Below, one piece after another: positions 18,901 through 27,125 of a stretch of DNA of 64,000 nucleotides. Origin of the DNA: CAZSWS01 sp964610765 (GTDB lineage Bacteria; Bacteroidota; Bacteroidia; Bacteroidales; Tannerellaceae). The translations under genes and the position numbers were made by a program. Location of the stretch: NCBI GenBank assembly GCA_964610765.1, contig CAZSWS010000003.1, forward strand, positions 17,520 to 81,519, in the 5' to 3' direction. The notes below the pieces were generated by a model that had not been told where the DNA came from, ran no database searches, and saw only the letters and a list, made by a program, of their open reading frames with translations. Numbering within the stretch: the first letter of the stretch is position 1; each line of letters opens with the position of its first letter.

Positions 18901-19301
18901 ATGACTTACGTCATTCGGTTCAAAATGCCAGTTATGAGAATAAAGATCCACTGCTGATTTATAAATTGGAATCGTTTGATTTGTTTAAAACAATGGTTGA
19001 TACAATGAACCGTCAGACTGTTTCTATCTTGATGCGTGGGCAAGTGCCTTTACGTGACGAACCGGAAGAGCAAAAACGTGTGCAAGTGCGTGAGGCTGCT
19101 CCTCAAAAGCGTAGAGATATGAGCCGCTATCGTACAGAGAAAACAGAACTGGATGGTCGTGGTGCTCCGGAACAAAATCAAGCTCCTCAAGAGCCTCAAA
19201 AGTTAGAGCCCATTCGTACCGAGAAGAAAGTAGGTAGGAATGATCTTTGCCCATGTGGTAGCGGAAAGAAATATAAGAACTGTTGCGGTAAGAATGCTTA
19301 A
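15981..19301 (+). CDS. secA: Preprotein translocase ATPase SecA
   Basis: A 1106-aa SecA that drives Sec-dependent export at SecYEG. The DEAD-type motor has Walker A MATGEGKT (near residue 190), the DEVDS motif, and MAGRGTDI with the RGRAGRQGDPG arginine fingers. The preprotein cross-linking domain and helical scaffold are present. The C-terminal tail is basic/Pro-rich and ends with the zinc motif CPCGSGKKYKNCC. It is longer than E. coli SecA (901 aa) because of insertions common in Bacteroidetes. It starts 4 bp after the phosphatase-like gene, in the same operon. Confidence 0.98.
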   Translation: MGFNEFMTKLFGNKSQRDLREITPFVNKIKAAYPSVTQLSNDELRELTQSIRKKIDAYVTDEKAEIEALRVKVEQLEPEEREPIWAEIDKIEQAITEKLEVILEEVMPEVFSIVKDTARRFKENEEIVVTATEFDRKLAVTHDFVRIEDDKAIYQNHWIAGGAEIVWDMVHYDVQLFGGVVLHKGKIAEMATGEGKTLVATLPVFLNALTGNGVHVVTVNDYLSKRDSEWMGPMYMFHGLSVDCIDKHQPNSDARRAAYNADITFGTNNEFGFDYLRDNMAHSPEELVQRKHNYAIVDEVDSVLIDDARTPLIISGPVPRGEEQLFEEFRSNVEIVVNAQRNLTTKLLTEAKAKMASDDEQAQEEGSLLLYRSFKGYPKNKPLIKFLSEQGVKARMLKTEAFYMAENMRNMHQVTDELYFVIDEKNNSIELTDKGIDLLTGKTDDPTFFILPDIASQLAELDNHNSTDEEKQAKRDEMLANYSVKSERVHTVNQLLKAYTLFDKDDEYVVIDEQVKIVDEQTGRIMEGRRYSDGLHQAIEAKERVKVEAATQTFATVTLQNYFRMYHKLAGMTGTAETEAGELWDIYKLDVVVIPTNRPIVRNDMNDRIYKTKREKYHAVIDEISKLIAAGRPVLVGTTSVEISELLSRMLSMRNIEHNVLNAKLHQREADIVAQAGQAGTVTIATNMAGRGTDIKLTQAVRDAGGLAIIGTERHESRRVDRQLRGRAGRQGDPGSSVFFVSLEDDLMRLFASEKIAGMMDKLGFKEGEVLEHNMLSKSVERAQKKVEENNFGIRKRLLEYDDVMNSQRNVIYTRRRHALMGERIEMDVMNTIFDTCQAIADSNVDAMDYEGFKLDVFKVLSIESPLTAEDFKNTKSEKAGEQLYSSALANFKRRMERIVEVAEPVIKHVYETQGARYENIMIPLSDGKKMYNVSCNLKEAYESNSKSIVKSFEKAIVLYTIDKAWQEHLREMDDLRHSVQNASYENKDPLLIYKLESFDLFKTMVDTMNRQTVSILMRGQVPLRDEPEEQKRVQVREAAPQKRRDMSRYRTEKTELDGRGAPEQNQAPQEPQKLEPIRTEKKVGRNDLCPCGSGKKYKNCCGKNA

Positions 19302-19326
19302 GGCATCTTACCACGGTTTACCCTAT

Positions 19327-19363
19327 AAAAAAAGGAATCTTCCATCGGAAGATTCCTTTTTTT
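19327..19363. terminator. Bidirectional terminator between secA and rny
   Basis: AAAAAAAGGAATCTTCC / GGAAGATTCCTTTTTTT with loop ATC. A-tract and T-tract flank the stem, so it can serve both converging operons. Confidence 0.93.
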
Positions 19364-19380
19364 ATAGCTATCAGCTGCTT

Positions 19381-20913
19381 TTATTTTGCATAACTAACTG
19401 AACGAGTCTCACGTATTACGGTGATTTTAACTTGTCCGGGATAAGTCATCTCATCTTGAATTTTCTTTGCAATTTCATTTGATAAGTTGTTTGTAGCCTC
19501 ATCGTCTATTTTCTCTGCACCTACGATTACGCGTAGTTCACGACCTGCTTGGATAGCATAGGTCTTCAATACGCCGGGGTATGATAGGGCTAACTCTTCT
19601 AAATCTTTTAATCGTTTGATGTAGGCTTCTACTATTTCACGGCGTGCTCCCGGGCGAGCTCCGGAGATAGCGTCGCAAACCTGAACGATGGGAGCAAGTA
19701 GTGTCTGCATCTCTACTTCATCGTGGTGAGAGCCAACGGCATTGCATATATCCGGCTTTTCTTTGTACTTCTCACATAGCTTCATTCCATAGATTGCGTG
19801 TGGTAATTCAGGCTCTTCATCAGGCACTTTACCTATATCATGTAGTAAACCTGCTCTTTTAGCTCTCTTTGGGTTTAAGCCTAGCTCTGAAGCCATGATG
19901 GCACAAAGATTAGCTGTTTCTCTAGCGTGTTGTAATAGGTTTTGTCCATAAGAAGAACGGTATTTCATCTTACCGATTATGCGAATTAGCTCCGGGTGCA
20001 TGCCATGTACACCTAGGTCAATTACGGTGCGTTTACCGGTTTCAATAACCTCTTCTTCGACTTGTTTCTTGACTTTAGCCACTACCTCTTCAATGCGAGC
20101 AGGATGAATACGTCCGTCTTGTACAAGCTGATGCAAGGCAAGTCGGGCTATTTCACGCCTGACAGGGTCAAAGCCTGATATAACAATCGCTTCCGGTGTA
20201 TCGTCTACAACGATTTCTACGCCGGTTGCTGACTCAAGTGCACGAATATTACGTCCTTCACGTCCGATGATTCGTCCTTTTATCTCGTCTGACTCAATGT
20301 GGAAAACAGTTACTGAGTTCTCAATGGCAGTCTCAGTAGCTACGCGTTGGATAGTCTGAATAACGATTCTTTTAGCTTCTTTATTAGCAGTCATTTTGGC
20401 TTCATCAACAATGTCGTTGATATAAGAAGTAGCTTCAGATTTAGCTTCGTCTTTTAGTGATTCAACGAGGCGTTCTTTTGCTTCATTAGCTGAAAGTCCC
20501 GAAATTGTTTCTAGTTGTTCTACTTCTATACGATGTAGTTTGTCTAGTTCTTGTTTTTTCTTTTCAACTAAAGTTAATTGGTTGCTAAGGTTTTCCTTTA
20601 CAGCATCAATTTCAGTATTTCTTTGCTGAACCTCTTCGTGACGTTGGTTGATAACCAGTTCACGTTGTTTGAGCTTTACTTCTGCTGATTGTAGCTTACC
20701 ATTTCTGGAAGAGACTTGCTTTTCCAAATCAGACTTTAAGTGCAGGAATTTTTCTTTTACTTCCAGCATCTTCTTTTTCTTTATTACCTCCGCTTCTTTT
20801 TCAGCCTCTTGGATGATCGATTTATACTGAGACTTGAAGAAGAAACGCATCGCCAGCCACACTAGTACGCCTCCAACAAGGAAGGCTATCAAGGGTATAA
20901 TATACATTTCCAT
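19381..20913 (-). CDS. rny: Ribonuclease Y
   Basis: A 510-aa membrane-anchored endoribonuclease that starts mRNA decay. An N-terminal transmembrane helix (residues 3-22) is followed by a long coiled coil (30-190). A KH domain follows (GRIIGREGRNIRALESATGVE). The HD domain has LLHDIGKVPDEE and SHHDEVE as metal ligands. The C-terminus is the family-typical VIRETRSVSYAK. The length matches the family (about 510-520). It lies downstream of zapA with a terminator between them. Confidence 0.97.
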   Translation of the reverse strand: MEMYIIPLIAFLVGGVLVWLAMRFFFKSQYKSIIQEAEKEAEVIKKKKMLEVKEKFLHLKSDLEKQVSSRNGKLQSAEVKLKQRELVINQRHEEVQQRNTEIDAVKENLSNQLTLVEKKKQELDKLHRIEVEQLETISGLSANEAKERLVESLKDEAKSEATSYINDIVDEAKMTANKEAKRIVIQTIQRVATETAIENSVTVFHIESDEIKGRIIGREGRNIRALESATGVEIVVDDTPEAIVISGFDPVRREIARLALHQLVQDGRIHPARIEEVVAKVKKQVEEEVIETGKRTVIDLGVHGMHPELIRIIGKMKYRSSYGQNLLQHARETANLCAIMASELGLNPKRAKRAGLLHDIGKVPDEEPELPHAIYGMKLCEKYKEKPDICNAVGSHHDEVEMQTLLAPIVQVCDAISGARPGARREIVEAYIKRLKDLEELALSYPGVLKTYAIQAGRELRVIVGAEKIDDEATNNLSNEIAKKIQDEMTYPGQVKITVIRETRSVSYAK

Positions 20914-20937
20914 TTCAAAAATATTTAATTAATATAT

Positions 20938-20984
20938 AAAAAAGCACCACCTTGCCTGATTAAAAAAACCAGGTAAAGTAGTGC
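20938..20984 (-). terminator. Terminator of the zapA operon
   Basis: On the minus strand, GCACTACTTTACCTG pairs with CAGGCAAGGTGGTGC (G-U pairs and one mismatch) around an A/T-rich loop and is followed by TTTTTT. Confidence 0.8.
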
Positions 20985-21003
20985 GGTGTACTTTCTTTGA
21001 CAA

Positions 21004-21300
21004 TTACTTACTTTCTAAATAACGCTTTATTTCTCCTGTAAGCTCTTGTATCTTTTCAGTATAAGGACTCGTATCGTTGCGATCCTGTAACTTTAAGTTT
21101 TCGACAGATATCTGAAAAGTAGCCATTGCTAAAGCATCCCAAGAGCTAATCTTGCCGGATGAATACTGTTGGCGATATTTTAAAACTAGGTTTTGTATCT
21201 GCTTACCCGCTTCACGAGCAAGCGCTTCATCCTCTCTGTTTATCCAGATTGGATAATTCTTTTCAGCTATTTGTACATTTATTCGAATATGATCGTCCAT
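21004..21300 (-). CDS. zapA: Cell division protein ZapA
   Basis: Starting at the ATG at 21300 gives 98 aa; an upstream in-frame start at 21330 would add 10 unlikely residues overlapping the preceding gene. The N-terminal globular domain IRINVQIAEKNYPIWINREDEALAREAGKQI and the helical tail containing WDALAMATFQISVENLKL match ZapA, which bundles FtsZ filaments at mid-cell. The preceding coiled-coil gene ends 5 bp upstream, so the pair is translationally linked. Confidence 0.92.
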   Translation of the reverse strand: MDDHIRINVQIAEKNYPIWINREDEALAREAGKQIQNLVLKYRQQYSSGKISSWDALAMATFQISVENLKLQDRNDTSPYTEKIQELTGEIKRYLESK

Positions 21301-21305
21301 TGCTT

Positions 21306-21599
21306 CTATGTGTTTAAGAGTGCAATGCACTTATCTACTTCCCGCACTAATTTATTAACCCGTTGTCTTGCGCTTTTTATATCTCCTTCTTTAAACGTTA
21401 AAGAATGAGCAGTCAACAGGTTGTTGTTTTTTTTGTTTAGTTCATTTATTATCTGATTAGCCTCTTTCAGTTCCTTTTCTTTTTGTGTAAGCAAAACGGT
21501 TAATTCTTCCATTCTGCTTTTTCGTTCTTCACATAAGGCAATCAAATCATGTACACGAACTTCAAACTCTACTAATAAACGATCTTGATTATCGACCAT
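21306..21599 (-). CDS. Small coiled-coil protein encoded with zapA
   Basis: A 97-aa protein, helical throughout, with heptad-like leucines (LTVLLTQKEKELKEANQIINELNKKNNNLLTAH) and no signal peptide. The gene immediately precedes zapA with a 5-bp gap, a conserved order in Bacteroidales. By context and shape it resembles a ZapB-type division factor, but no sequence motif proves this. It lies inside an apparent two-gene operon with its own terminator (20938-20984). Confidence 0.75.
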   Translation of the reverse strand: MVDNQDRLLVEFEVRVHDLIALCEERKSRMEELTVLLTQKEKELKEANQIINELNKKNNNLLTAHSLTFKEGDIKSARQRVNKLVREVDKCIALLNT

Positions 21600-21698
21600 T
21601 TTATGATAAATTTATTACAAAAATAGCCGTAACAATTGGATTATACAATATGTTTAAAGAATATTTGAGAAGCGGGGAGAAAGATTTGTAAAAAACAA

Positions 21699-21730
21699 AA
21701 GGCTGTCTGATAGGAAAATCAAACAGCCTT
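21699..21730 (-). terminator. Terminator of the DUF2582 gene
   Basis: AAGGCTGTCTGAT and ATCAAACAGCCTT form a 13-bp stem with one G-U. On the minus strand a TTTTGTTTTTT run follows. Confidence 0.88.
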
Positions 21731-21750
21731 GGTAGATTTTTTTGCTTTTT

Positions 21751-21951
21751 TTAGACCAAAGCAATGAAGATCTCAGCTTCTTTTTCACTAAAAGATAGCT
21801 TGCCTTCTTTTGCCAACCAACCAACAGCAGCAAATAGTTCTTTATCTGTTCTGATTTTAGTTGCTTTCTTTAACTCTTTAACACTTAATTGTCCTTTCTC
21901 GTTTAATACAGTCCATACGGTTCCTGCATTTTTTCCAATTAATTCAATCAT
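21751..21951 (-). CDS. Small winged-helix protein (DUF2582)
   Basis: A 66-aa cytoplasmic protein: NAGTVWTVLNEKGQLSVKELKKAT, then TDKELFAAVGWLAKEGKLSF. This is the compact winged helix-turn-helix of DUF2582, found as a single-domain protein in Bacteroidetes. It has basic and acidic patches but no second domain, so DNA binding is plausible and unproven. The gene is monocistronic, with promoter and terminator visible on either side. Confidence 0.85.
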   Translation of the reverse strand: MIELIGKNAGTVWTVLNEKGQLSVKELKKATKIRTDKELFAAVGWLAKEGKLSFSEKEAEIFIALV

Positions 21952-21975
21952 TTTTTTTTAATTTGTTAACTGCCA

Positions 21976-22005
21976 CAAAGTTAATGCTTTTTATTAATAC
22001 GCAAG
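21976..22005 (-). promoter_or_regulatory. Promoter of the DUF2582 gene
   Basis: On the minus strand: CTTG, 18 bp, TAACTTTG (complement of 21976-21983), 25 bp upstream of the start codon. Confidence 0.6.
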
Positions 22006-22064
22006 TTTTTCAGCATTTTTTTATGTGGTTATAGGATGAAAATTGGCTTGAACTCAGTAGTTAA

Positions 22065-22736
22065 TCACTTTAATTCAGGGTAGTAATGAATCAGTAAATT
22101 AGTAGGTGTAGCATATTTGTTGAGTAATTCGATGGCATATTTAGCAGCATCTTTCAATAGCTCTGAACCATCGTAGCCATTGATTAACATGAGCAAATGT
22201 TGCGTATTCATGTCGATACCCGTTCGTTCTTCATCACTGGTGGGGGTACCTATTCCTCCGACTTGGTCGCGATATACCGGGAGACCTTCAATGTTCATTA
22301 ATCCCCGACCGATGGCATGATATATTTCTCCTGCTCGACCAACGCCTAGTGTCAACTCTTTGCCATCAATCTTTTGTTCGTCAAACCCACCGATGGAATA
22401 GCCCGTTTTAAGCGAGACTAAATTAATTAAATCGACCAGCGTACTTATTTGATACAGTCCATCTCCCTTCACAATACGCCTCCGTAGTGCCTCGCCGGAT
22501 GGGCGGTAGCGGTTAGGGTCTTTGCCTAATTGCTTATATACCTGTCGAGTTGCCTGAATGGTTGATAGTTTATTGGCTTGATCTACACGTAATGCTTTAA
22601 GCACTTCAAGTTCATTTTCTATTACTAACCACAGTGCTTCTGAGTAGGCCGTATTTTTCACCTCACAAGAGATGGCAGCTACTCGAAATTTCGGGCAAAC
22701 TTTTGTTATTTCTTCAGAAAGTATAATTTGTTTCAT
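22065..22736 (-). CDS. B3/B4 tRNA-binding-domain protein
   Basis: A 223-aa protein made of one B3/B4 domain, the fold found in the beta subunit of phenylalanyl-tRNA synthetase. Characteristic parts are YKQLGKDPNRYRPSGEALRRRIVKG and the late YRDQVGGIGTPTSDEERTGI. Stand-alone versions are thought to edit mischarged tRNA or to bind amino acids, but this is not proven for Bacteroidetes. It begins 19 bp after pgeF ends, in the same direction, so it is probably the last gene of the obg-pgeF transcript. Confidence 0.85.
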   Translation of the reverse strand: MKQIILSEEITKVCPKFRVAAISCEVKNTAYSEALWLVIENELEVLKALRVDQANKLSTIQATRQVYKQLGKDPNRYRPSGEALRRRIVKGDGLYQISTLVDLINLVSLKTGYSIGGFDEQKIDGKELTLGVGRAGEIYHAIGRGLMNIEGLPVYRDQVGGIGTPTSDEERTGIDMNTQHLLMLINGYDGSELLKDAAKYAIELLNKYATPTNLLIHYYPELK

Positions 22737-22755
22737 TCAGAATGTTTTGCTGTTA

Positions 22756-23598
22756 TTACCTTAAACAAATGCCGCTGAGCATTCTGCCGGATTGAATACC
22801 TTGCCTTCTGGCAGAAAAGAAAAGCTCAGGGTGTGTATATGTGCAAAAGTCTATATGCTCGATGTTTTCCGAAAGCACCCCTTGGGCAATGAGTTGGTCT
22901 TTGTTTATATGGGCTAAATCCAGATGCATCTTGCCGGTCTGTAGATTTCTTTTTCCATGTTGAGAGAGCGAAATAGTTGCCGCTTTAAAACTGTCAACGA
23001 CCTCTTCACCTACTTCAAATATATCTTGCGAGATACAAGGACCTATGGTGCACACTAGTTTTTTAGGGTTGCATCTGAAAAGGTCTATCAGTTGTTGGAT
23101 AGTCTTGGCAGTAATAAGGGCAACCGTACCTCTCCATCCCGCATGAATAGCGGCTATGACTTGTTTGTCCGGGGCATAAACCAAAATAGGCACACAATCG
23201 GCAGTAGCAACGGAAATACAGACCCCCGGTATATTGGTGATTAGTGCATCGGTTTGTGCTAAGCGATGCTGTTGCTCTATTTTGGATGAATCCATAAACC
23301 GTTGGTCTATGATTTCTACTTTATCTTTATGAACCTGTTCAGGTATAATTAGTTGTTCGGGTTTAATACCCAAATTTTGGCAAAGTGTTTTGCAGTTTTC
23401 ATCCACCTGTTCATCTGAATCATTCGGATTATATTTTAAGTTGAGTGATTCAAATTCTCCACTACTTACTCCACCATTACGTGTAGAGATAAAATGAAGA
23501 AGGTTGCAAAAAGAGCTCATTGGCTCTGATTGCAACACTTCTATCTGTTTGTTTGATGGTTTCTTAATTATCCCAGCTGTATTCGTCATAATCACCAA
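22756..23598 (-). CDS. pgeF: PgeF/YfiH-family multicopper-fold enzyme
   Basis: A 280-aa cytoplasmic protein of the Cu-oxidase-4 (YfiH, YlmD) family. Family motifs are HFISTRNGGVS, DALIT and CISVATADCVP, then HAGWRGTVALI (zinc ligand His) and CTIGPCIS. Members remove wrong residues from peptidoglycan precursors (PgeF) and several have purine nucleoside phosphorylase or adenosine deaminase activity. The chosen start overlaps the end of obg by 35 bp; an ATG at 23589 is almost as good, and the conserved part begins near residue 30. Coupling to obg is therefore likely. Confidence 0.92.
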   Translation of the reverse strand: MVIMTNTAGIIKKPSNKQIEVLQSEPMSSFCNLLHFISTRNGGVSSGEFESLNLKYNPNDSDEQVDENCKTLCQNLGIKPEQLIIPEQVHKDKVEIIDQRFMDSSKIEQQHRLAQTDALITNIPGVCISVATADCVPILVYAPDKQVIAAIHAGWRGTVALITAKTIQQLIDLFRCNPKKLVCTIGPCISQDIFEVGEEVVDSFKAATISLSQHGKRNLQTGKMHLDLAHINKDQLIAQGVLSENIEHIDFCTYTHPELFFSARRQGIQSGRMLSGICLR

Positions 23599-24706
23599 AA
23601 TCTTCTTCCGGTTCGTCTATGTCTTCATCTTCCGGTATCTCCGGGTCGTCTTCTGTATCAGGAATAGCATATACATCCATCTTTCGTTGCACAATCCGTT
23701 CTGTGTCTTGAAATGTTTCTTTATTCAGTTCTGCCCACAAGAGGTCTTTTAACTCAGTAATACCTTTGTTGGCTACTGACGAGATGAAAACATATGGGAT
23801 ATCCGGCAAATCAGCAGAAAGAGCTTTTATGAGCTCGTCGTCTAGCATATCACTTTTTGTAATAGCTAGTACACGTGTCTTTTCAGCTAAATCCGGGTTG
23901 TACATTTCCAGCTCATTGCTCAAAATGTCATATTCCTGCTGAATACTATCCGTATCAGCCGGAATCATAAAGAGCAGCAGTGAATTGCGTTCAATATGTC
24001 TCAAGAAGCGTAACCCAAGTCCTTTTCCTTCACTTGCCCCTTCAATAATCCCGGGGATGTCTGCCATGACGAACGACTGTCCATCGCGGTAGCTTACAAT
24101 TCCTAGATTGGGTTCGAGCGTTGTAAATGGATAATTCCCTATTTTGGGTTTGGCGGCAGAAACTACTGATAAAAGAGTCGATTTCCCTACATTAGGGAGA
24201 CCTACTAGTCCTACATCTGCTAAAAGCTTCAGTTGAAGGATAACCATACGGTCTTCATACGGCTCGCCGGGTTGTGCGTAGCGTGGAGCTTGGTTCGTTG
24301 ATGATTTAAAATGCACATTTCCCAATCCGCCTTTACCCCCTCGCAGCAACATGACTACTTGTCCATCTTCTGATACGTCACAGATGAATTCTCCGGTATT
24401 AGCGTCGTAGGCAACCGTACCCAATGGCACATCGATATATCGGTCTTCGCCGTCTTTGCCGGAACTTCGTTTGCCTGAACCGCCTTCTCCACTGGTAGCC
24501 ATGATATGTCTTTCATACCTCAGATGCAGCAGTGTCCATAGATTACGATTTCCACGCAGGTAGATGTGTCCTCCACGACCGCCATCTCCTCCATCAGGAC
24601 CTCCTTTAGGGATATATTTCTCACGGCGGAAGTGAGCAGACCCTCTTCCTCCTTTTCCGGAGCGACAATAAATCTTTACATAATCTACAAAATTTGATTC
24701 AGCCAT
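23564..24706 (-). CDS. obg: GTPase ObgE/CgtA
   Basis: A 380-aa ribosome-associated GTPase acting in 50S assembly and stress control. The glycine-rich Obg domain (residues 5-158) is followed by the G domain: G1 GLPNVGKSTL, G3 DIPGIIEGA, G4 TKSD, G5 SSVANKG. The C-terminal tail is strongly acidic (PEDEDIDEPEEDFGDYDEY), as in Bacteroidetes Obg proteins. It lies 8 bp after adk and overlaps pgeF. Confidence 0.97.
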   Translation of the reverse strand: MAESNFVDYVKIYCRSGKGGRGSAHFRREKYIPKGGPDGGDGGRGGHIYLRGNRNLWTLLHLRYERHIMATSGEGGSGKRSSGKDGEDRYIDVPLGTVAYDANTGEFICDVSEDGQVVMLLRGGKGGLGNVHFKSSTNQAPRYAQPGEPYEDRMVILQLKLLADVGLVGLPNVGKSTLLSVVSAAKPKIGNYPFTTLEPNLGIVSYRDGQSFVMADIPGIIEGASEGKGLGLRFLRHIERNSLLLFMIPADTDSIQQEYDILSNELEMYNPDLAEKTRVLAITKSDMLDDELIKALSADLPDIPYVFISSVANKGITELKDLLWAELNKETFQDTERIVQRKMDVYAIPDTEDDPEIPEDEDIDEPEEDFGDYDEYSWDN

Positions 24707-24714
24707 ATTCTTAC

Positions 24715-25287
24715 TTATCTTACTTTTCTAATTGCATCTTTTATGCGACTGTAGATAATCGTAATGCCGTCTTCTCCTCTAATGGGTTCATACTTATTCT
24801 CATGTTTGTAGAAATCCAGTAAAGGTTCTGTTTTTGCATGATATACCTTCAGTCGTTCTTTAATTATTTCCAAGTTGTCGTCTGACCGTCCCGATTGTTT
24901 GCCTCTGTTTAATAGGCGCTCAACAAGTACGTCTTCTTCAACCTGTAAGTCCAGTAGGATAGATACATCGGTACCGCGTTCATTAAGCATCTTTTTTAAT
25001 GCGATTGCTTGCGGTATGGTCCTTGGATATCCATCCAGGATAACTCCTTTTTTGTTTTTCTCATCATCTAATTCTTTGGTTAGCATTTTGTTGATTAGCT
25101 CATCAGGAACCAGATGTCCTTTGTCTATGTGCGACTTAGCAATAATACCTTCGGGCGACTTTTTTTCTATTTCGTCGCGAAGCAGTTCACCAGTGGAGAT
25201 ATGGTTAAGTCCATAGTCAGCAATTATTTGCTCGCTTTGTGTGCCTTTCCCTGATCCGGGGGCGCCAAAAATCACAATATTCAACAT
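24715..25287 (-). CDS. adk: Adenylate kinase
   Basis: A 190-aa short-form adenylate kinase. The P-loop is GAPGSGKGTQ (residues 8-17), the AMP-binding region is STGELLRDEI, and the adenine contact is DGYPRTIPQA. The LID is short (LLNRGKQSGRSDDN), with no zinc cysteines. It makes ADP from AMP and ATP. It heads the adk-obg-pgeF-B3/B4 run. Confidence 0.97.
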   Translation of the reverse strand: MLNIVIFGAPGSGKGTQSEQIIADYGLNHISTGELLRDEIEKKSPEGIIAKSHIDKGHLVPDELINKMLTKELDDEKNKKGVILDGYPRTIPQAIALKKMLNERGTDVSILLDLQVEEDVLVERLLNRGKQSGRSDDNLEIIKERLKVYHAKTEPLLDFYKHENKYEPIRGEDGITIIYSRIKDAIRKVR

Positions 25288-25378
25288 CTTTTACTTTTAA
25301 AATTTGTATACGGTTAGTGGTCTTTATATATAATTCAAGAAATTAGCTGCATGTTCAGCAGCTGGAAATTTGCAAGGG

Positions 25379-25918
25379 CTATTCTACTACCTTATAGATA
25401 TCTTTTAAGCCTCGTCCTAGCCCATCATAATCCAGTCCATATCCTACTATGAAGTCGTTAGGAATGGATAGTCCGATATAGTCAGGAGTCAAGTCGCATT
25501 TCAGTGCTTCGGGTTTTAAGAGCATGGTAGCCAGTCTGACATCAGCAGCTCCTTCTTCGCGTAGTTTATTCATCAAGAAATTCATTGTCAATCCACTATC
25601 TACAATGTCTTCCAGCAAAAGAACGGTGCGACCTTTAAAATCTATTTGAATAGGCATTATTTCAGCAATACTGCCGGTCGAACGTACACCTTTATAGGAT
25701 GAATAAGCTGCAAATGTTACTTCATACTCTGCATCCAACTCTTCCATGAGTGAGGCTACAAACATGAAAGAACCGTTCAGCACACCTACCAGTAGAGGAT
25801 TCTTATCGTCTAAGTCGCGTTTAATTTCATCCGCTACTCTAGCGATAGCTTGTTTAATATCCTCATAGGGTATGAGTGGTGTGAAATATTTATCTTTAAG
25901 ATGAATTGTCTTTCTCAT
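25379..25918 (-). CDS. hpt: Hypoxanthine phosphoribosyltransferase
   Basis: Starting at the ATG at 25918 gives 179 aa, normal for Hpt. An upstream frame to 25978 would start before the TATTTTTG promoter element (complement of 25938-25945), so it is not used. The PRPP loop is VLLLEDIVDSGLTM, with the conserved VGVLNGSFMFVASL and the C-terminal IVGYGLDYDGLGR. It salvages hypoxanthine and guanine to IMP and GMP. It lies 91 bp upstream of adk on the same strand. Confidence 0.95.
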   Translation of the reverse strand: MRKTIHLKDKYFTPLIPYEDIKQAIARVADEIKRDLDDKNPLLVGVLNGSFMFVASLMEELDAEYEVTFAAYSSYKGVRSTGSIAEIMPIQIDFKGRTVLLLEDIVDSGLTMNFLMNKLREEGAADVRLATMLLKPEALKCDLTPDYIGLSIPNDFIVGYGLDYDGLGRGLKDIYKVVE

Positions 25919-26019
25919 ATGAAATTTGTATAAAAGGCAAAAATACATATTAATGTTGAAATGAGAAATAGAACTCACTTATGTGTTTGTTAATGGAACT
26001 AGAAAAAAAGTGTTTTTTA

Positions 26020-26532
26020 TTAATTTAATTCTTGCCGAATCAGTTGCATCATCTGAGTGAGATGACTTTCAGTATATCCGGATGATTGATAAAGAATTGT
26101 TCCGTCTTTTCCGATAATGTAAGTGCGTGGAATATATTGTGTAGCAAATAAGCTATAAACACCACGGTCTTTATCGGGATAAAGTGGAAAAGTAAAGCCT
26201 TTTTTCTCGTTGTATGTAGCAAGCTCTTCGTCCGTATGCTCACGACCAACTGTTAATAGCAAAAATTGTTTGTTATCTTTCAGTTCCGGCCAGAGTGTTT
26301 TCTCTATGTCAGCTAGTTCTTTTTGACAGGGAGGACACCAGGTAGCAAAGAAAACAAGAGCTACTACCTTCCCTTTTAGGTTGGCGGAATTGATACGTTC
26401 ACCTTTTCTATTTAATTCAAATGAGGGTATCTTGTCTCCTTTTACTAGCACATCGCCTTTGTTGTCTTGCTGGGCATGTGTTGTAAGAACACACCCAACA
26501 AGAAACAGTAGACTTATAAATAACTTTTTCAT
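26020..26532 (-). CDS. TlpA-type periplasmic thioredoxin
   Basis: A 170-aa protein with a signal peptide (cut near THAQ) and one thioredoxin domain. The redox motif is WCPPC near residue 67 (FATWCPPCQKEL), and the cis-Pro is in YIPRTYIIGKDG. Such proteins reduce or oxidise disulfides in the periplasm; TlpA members serve cytochrome c maturation or stress repair. It lies 8 bp downstream of iorB on the same strand, though a metabolic link to IorAB is not evident. Confidence 0.9.
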   Translation of the reverse strand: MKKLFISLLFLVGCVLTTHAQQDNKGDVLVKGDKIPSFELNRKGERINSANLKGKVVALVFFATWCPPCQKELADIEKTLWPELKDNKQFLLLTVGREHTDEELATYNEKKGFTFPLYPDKDRGVYSLFATQYIPRTYIIGKDGTILYQSSGYTESHLTQMMQLIRQELN

Positions 26533-26540
26533 GCGTTAGT

Positions 26541-27125
26541 TTATGCTTTCATAGCCTGAGCCAGTTCGTATCCTTTCTGTAAGGCGGTCAGATTGATTTG
26601 TACGATTTCATCTCCTTTGCGTCCAAAAATACGCTGAATGCTTTCAGCTATTTTATCGTAGTTGATTTGCAAGAAAGGAACAGAAGCCCCCAACATCACC
26701 ATGTTTGCAACGCGGGGTACACCCAGTTCTTGTGCAATAGACTCAACATCCAGCGATACTTTATGCGGCAAGCTGTTGATGACCTTTTCTACTTCTGCTA
26801 TTTCCGGATAGTTAGGGATATTTATAAATGGTTTCGAATTAGTCACTAACCAGCCGTCTTTACGTAAGTATGGCAGATAGCGTAGAGCTTCCATCGGCTC
26901 AAGTGAGATGATAAGGTCTGCTTGTCCTTTGCCTATCAGGTCTGATGCAATCGGTTTGTCGGAAAGACGTAGGTTGGATTGTACATCACCACCCCGTTGA
27001 CTCATACCGTGTACTTCTGCTTGTTTCATGTGTAGCCCTTCTTTCAAGGCGGCTTCACCTATCACGGCGGCTATGGATAAAATCCCTTGTCCGCCAACTC
27101 CTGCAAGAATGATATCTATTTTCAT
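26541..27125 (-). CDS. iorB: Indolepyruvate ferredoxin oxidoreductase subunit beta
   Basis: A 194-aa subunit of the POR gamma type, with GVGGQGILSIA at residues 10-20, MSQRGGDVQSNLRLS and DLIISLEPMEALR. With IorA it converts aryl pyruvates (indolepyruvate, phenylpyruvate) and CoA to aryl-acetyl-CoA plus reduced ferredoxin, linking aromatic amino acid metabolism to redox balance. Its start overlaps the iorA stop by ATGA. The TlpA gene follows at 8 bp. Confidence 0.95.
   Translation of the reverse strand: MKIDIILAGVGGQGILSIAAVIGEAALKEGLHMKQAEVHGMSQRGGDVQSNLRLSDKPIASDLIGKGQADLIISLEPMEALRYLPYLRKDGWLVTNSKPFINIPNYPEIAEVEKVINSLPHKVSLDVESIAQELGVPRVANMVMLGASVPFLQINYDKIAESIQRIFGRKGDEIVQINLTALQKGYELAQAMKA

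Noticed and set aside
20914..21003. Possible 6S RNA between zapA and rny, as found beside zapA in other bacteria
   Set aside because: Only 90 bases are free, and they are explained by a terminator hairpin with a T run; a 6S RNA needs about 180.
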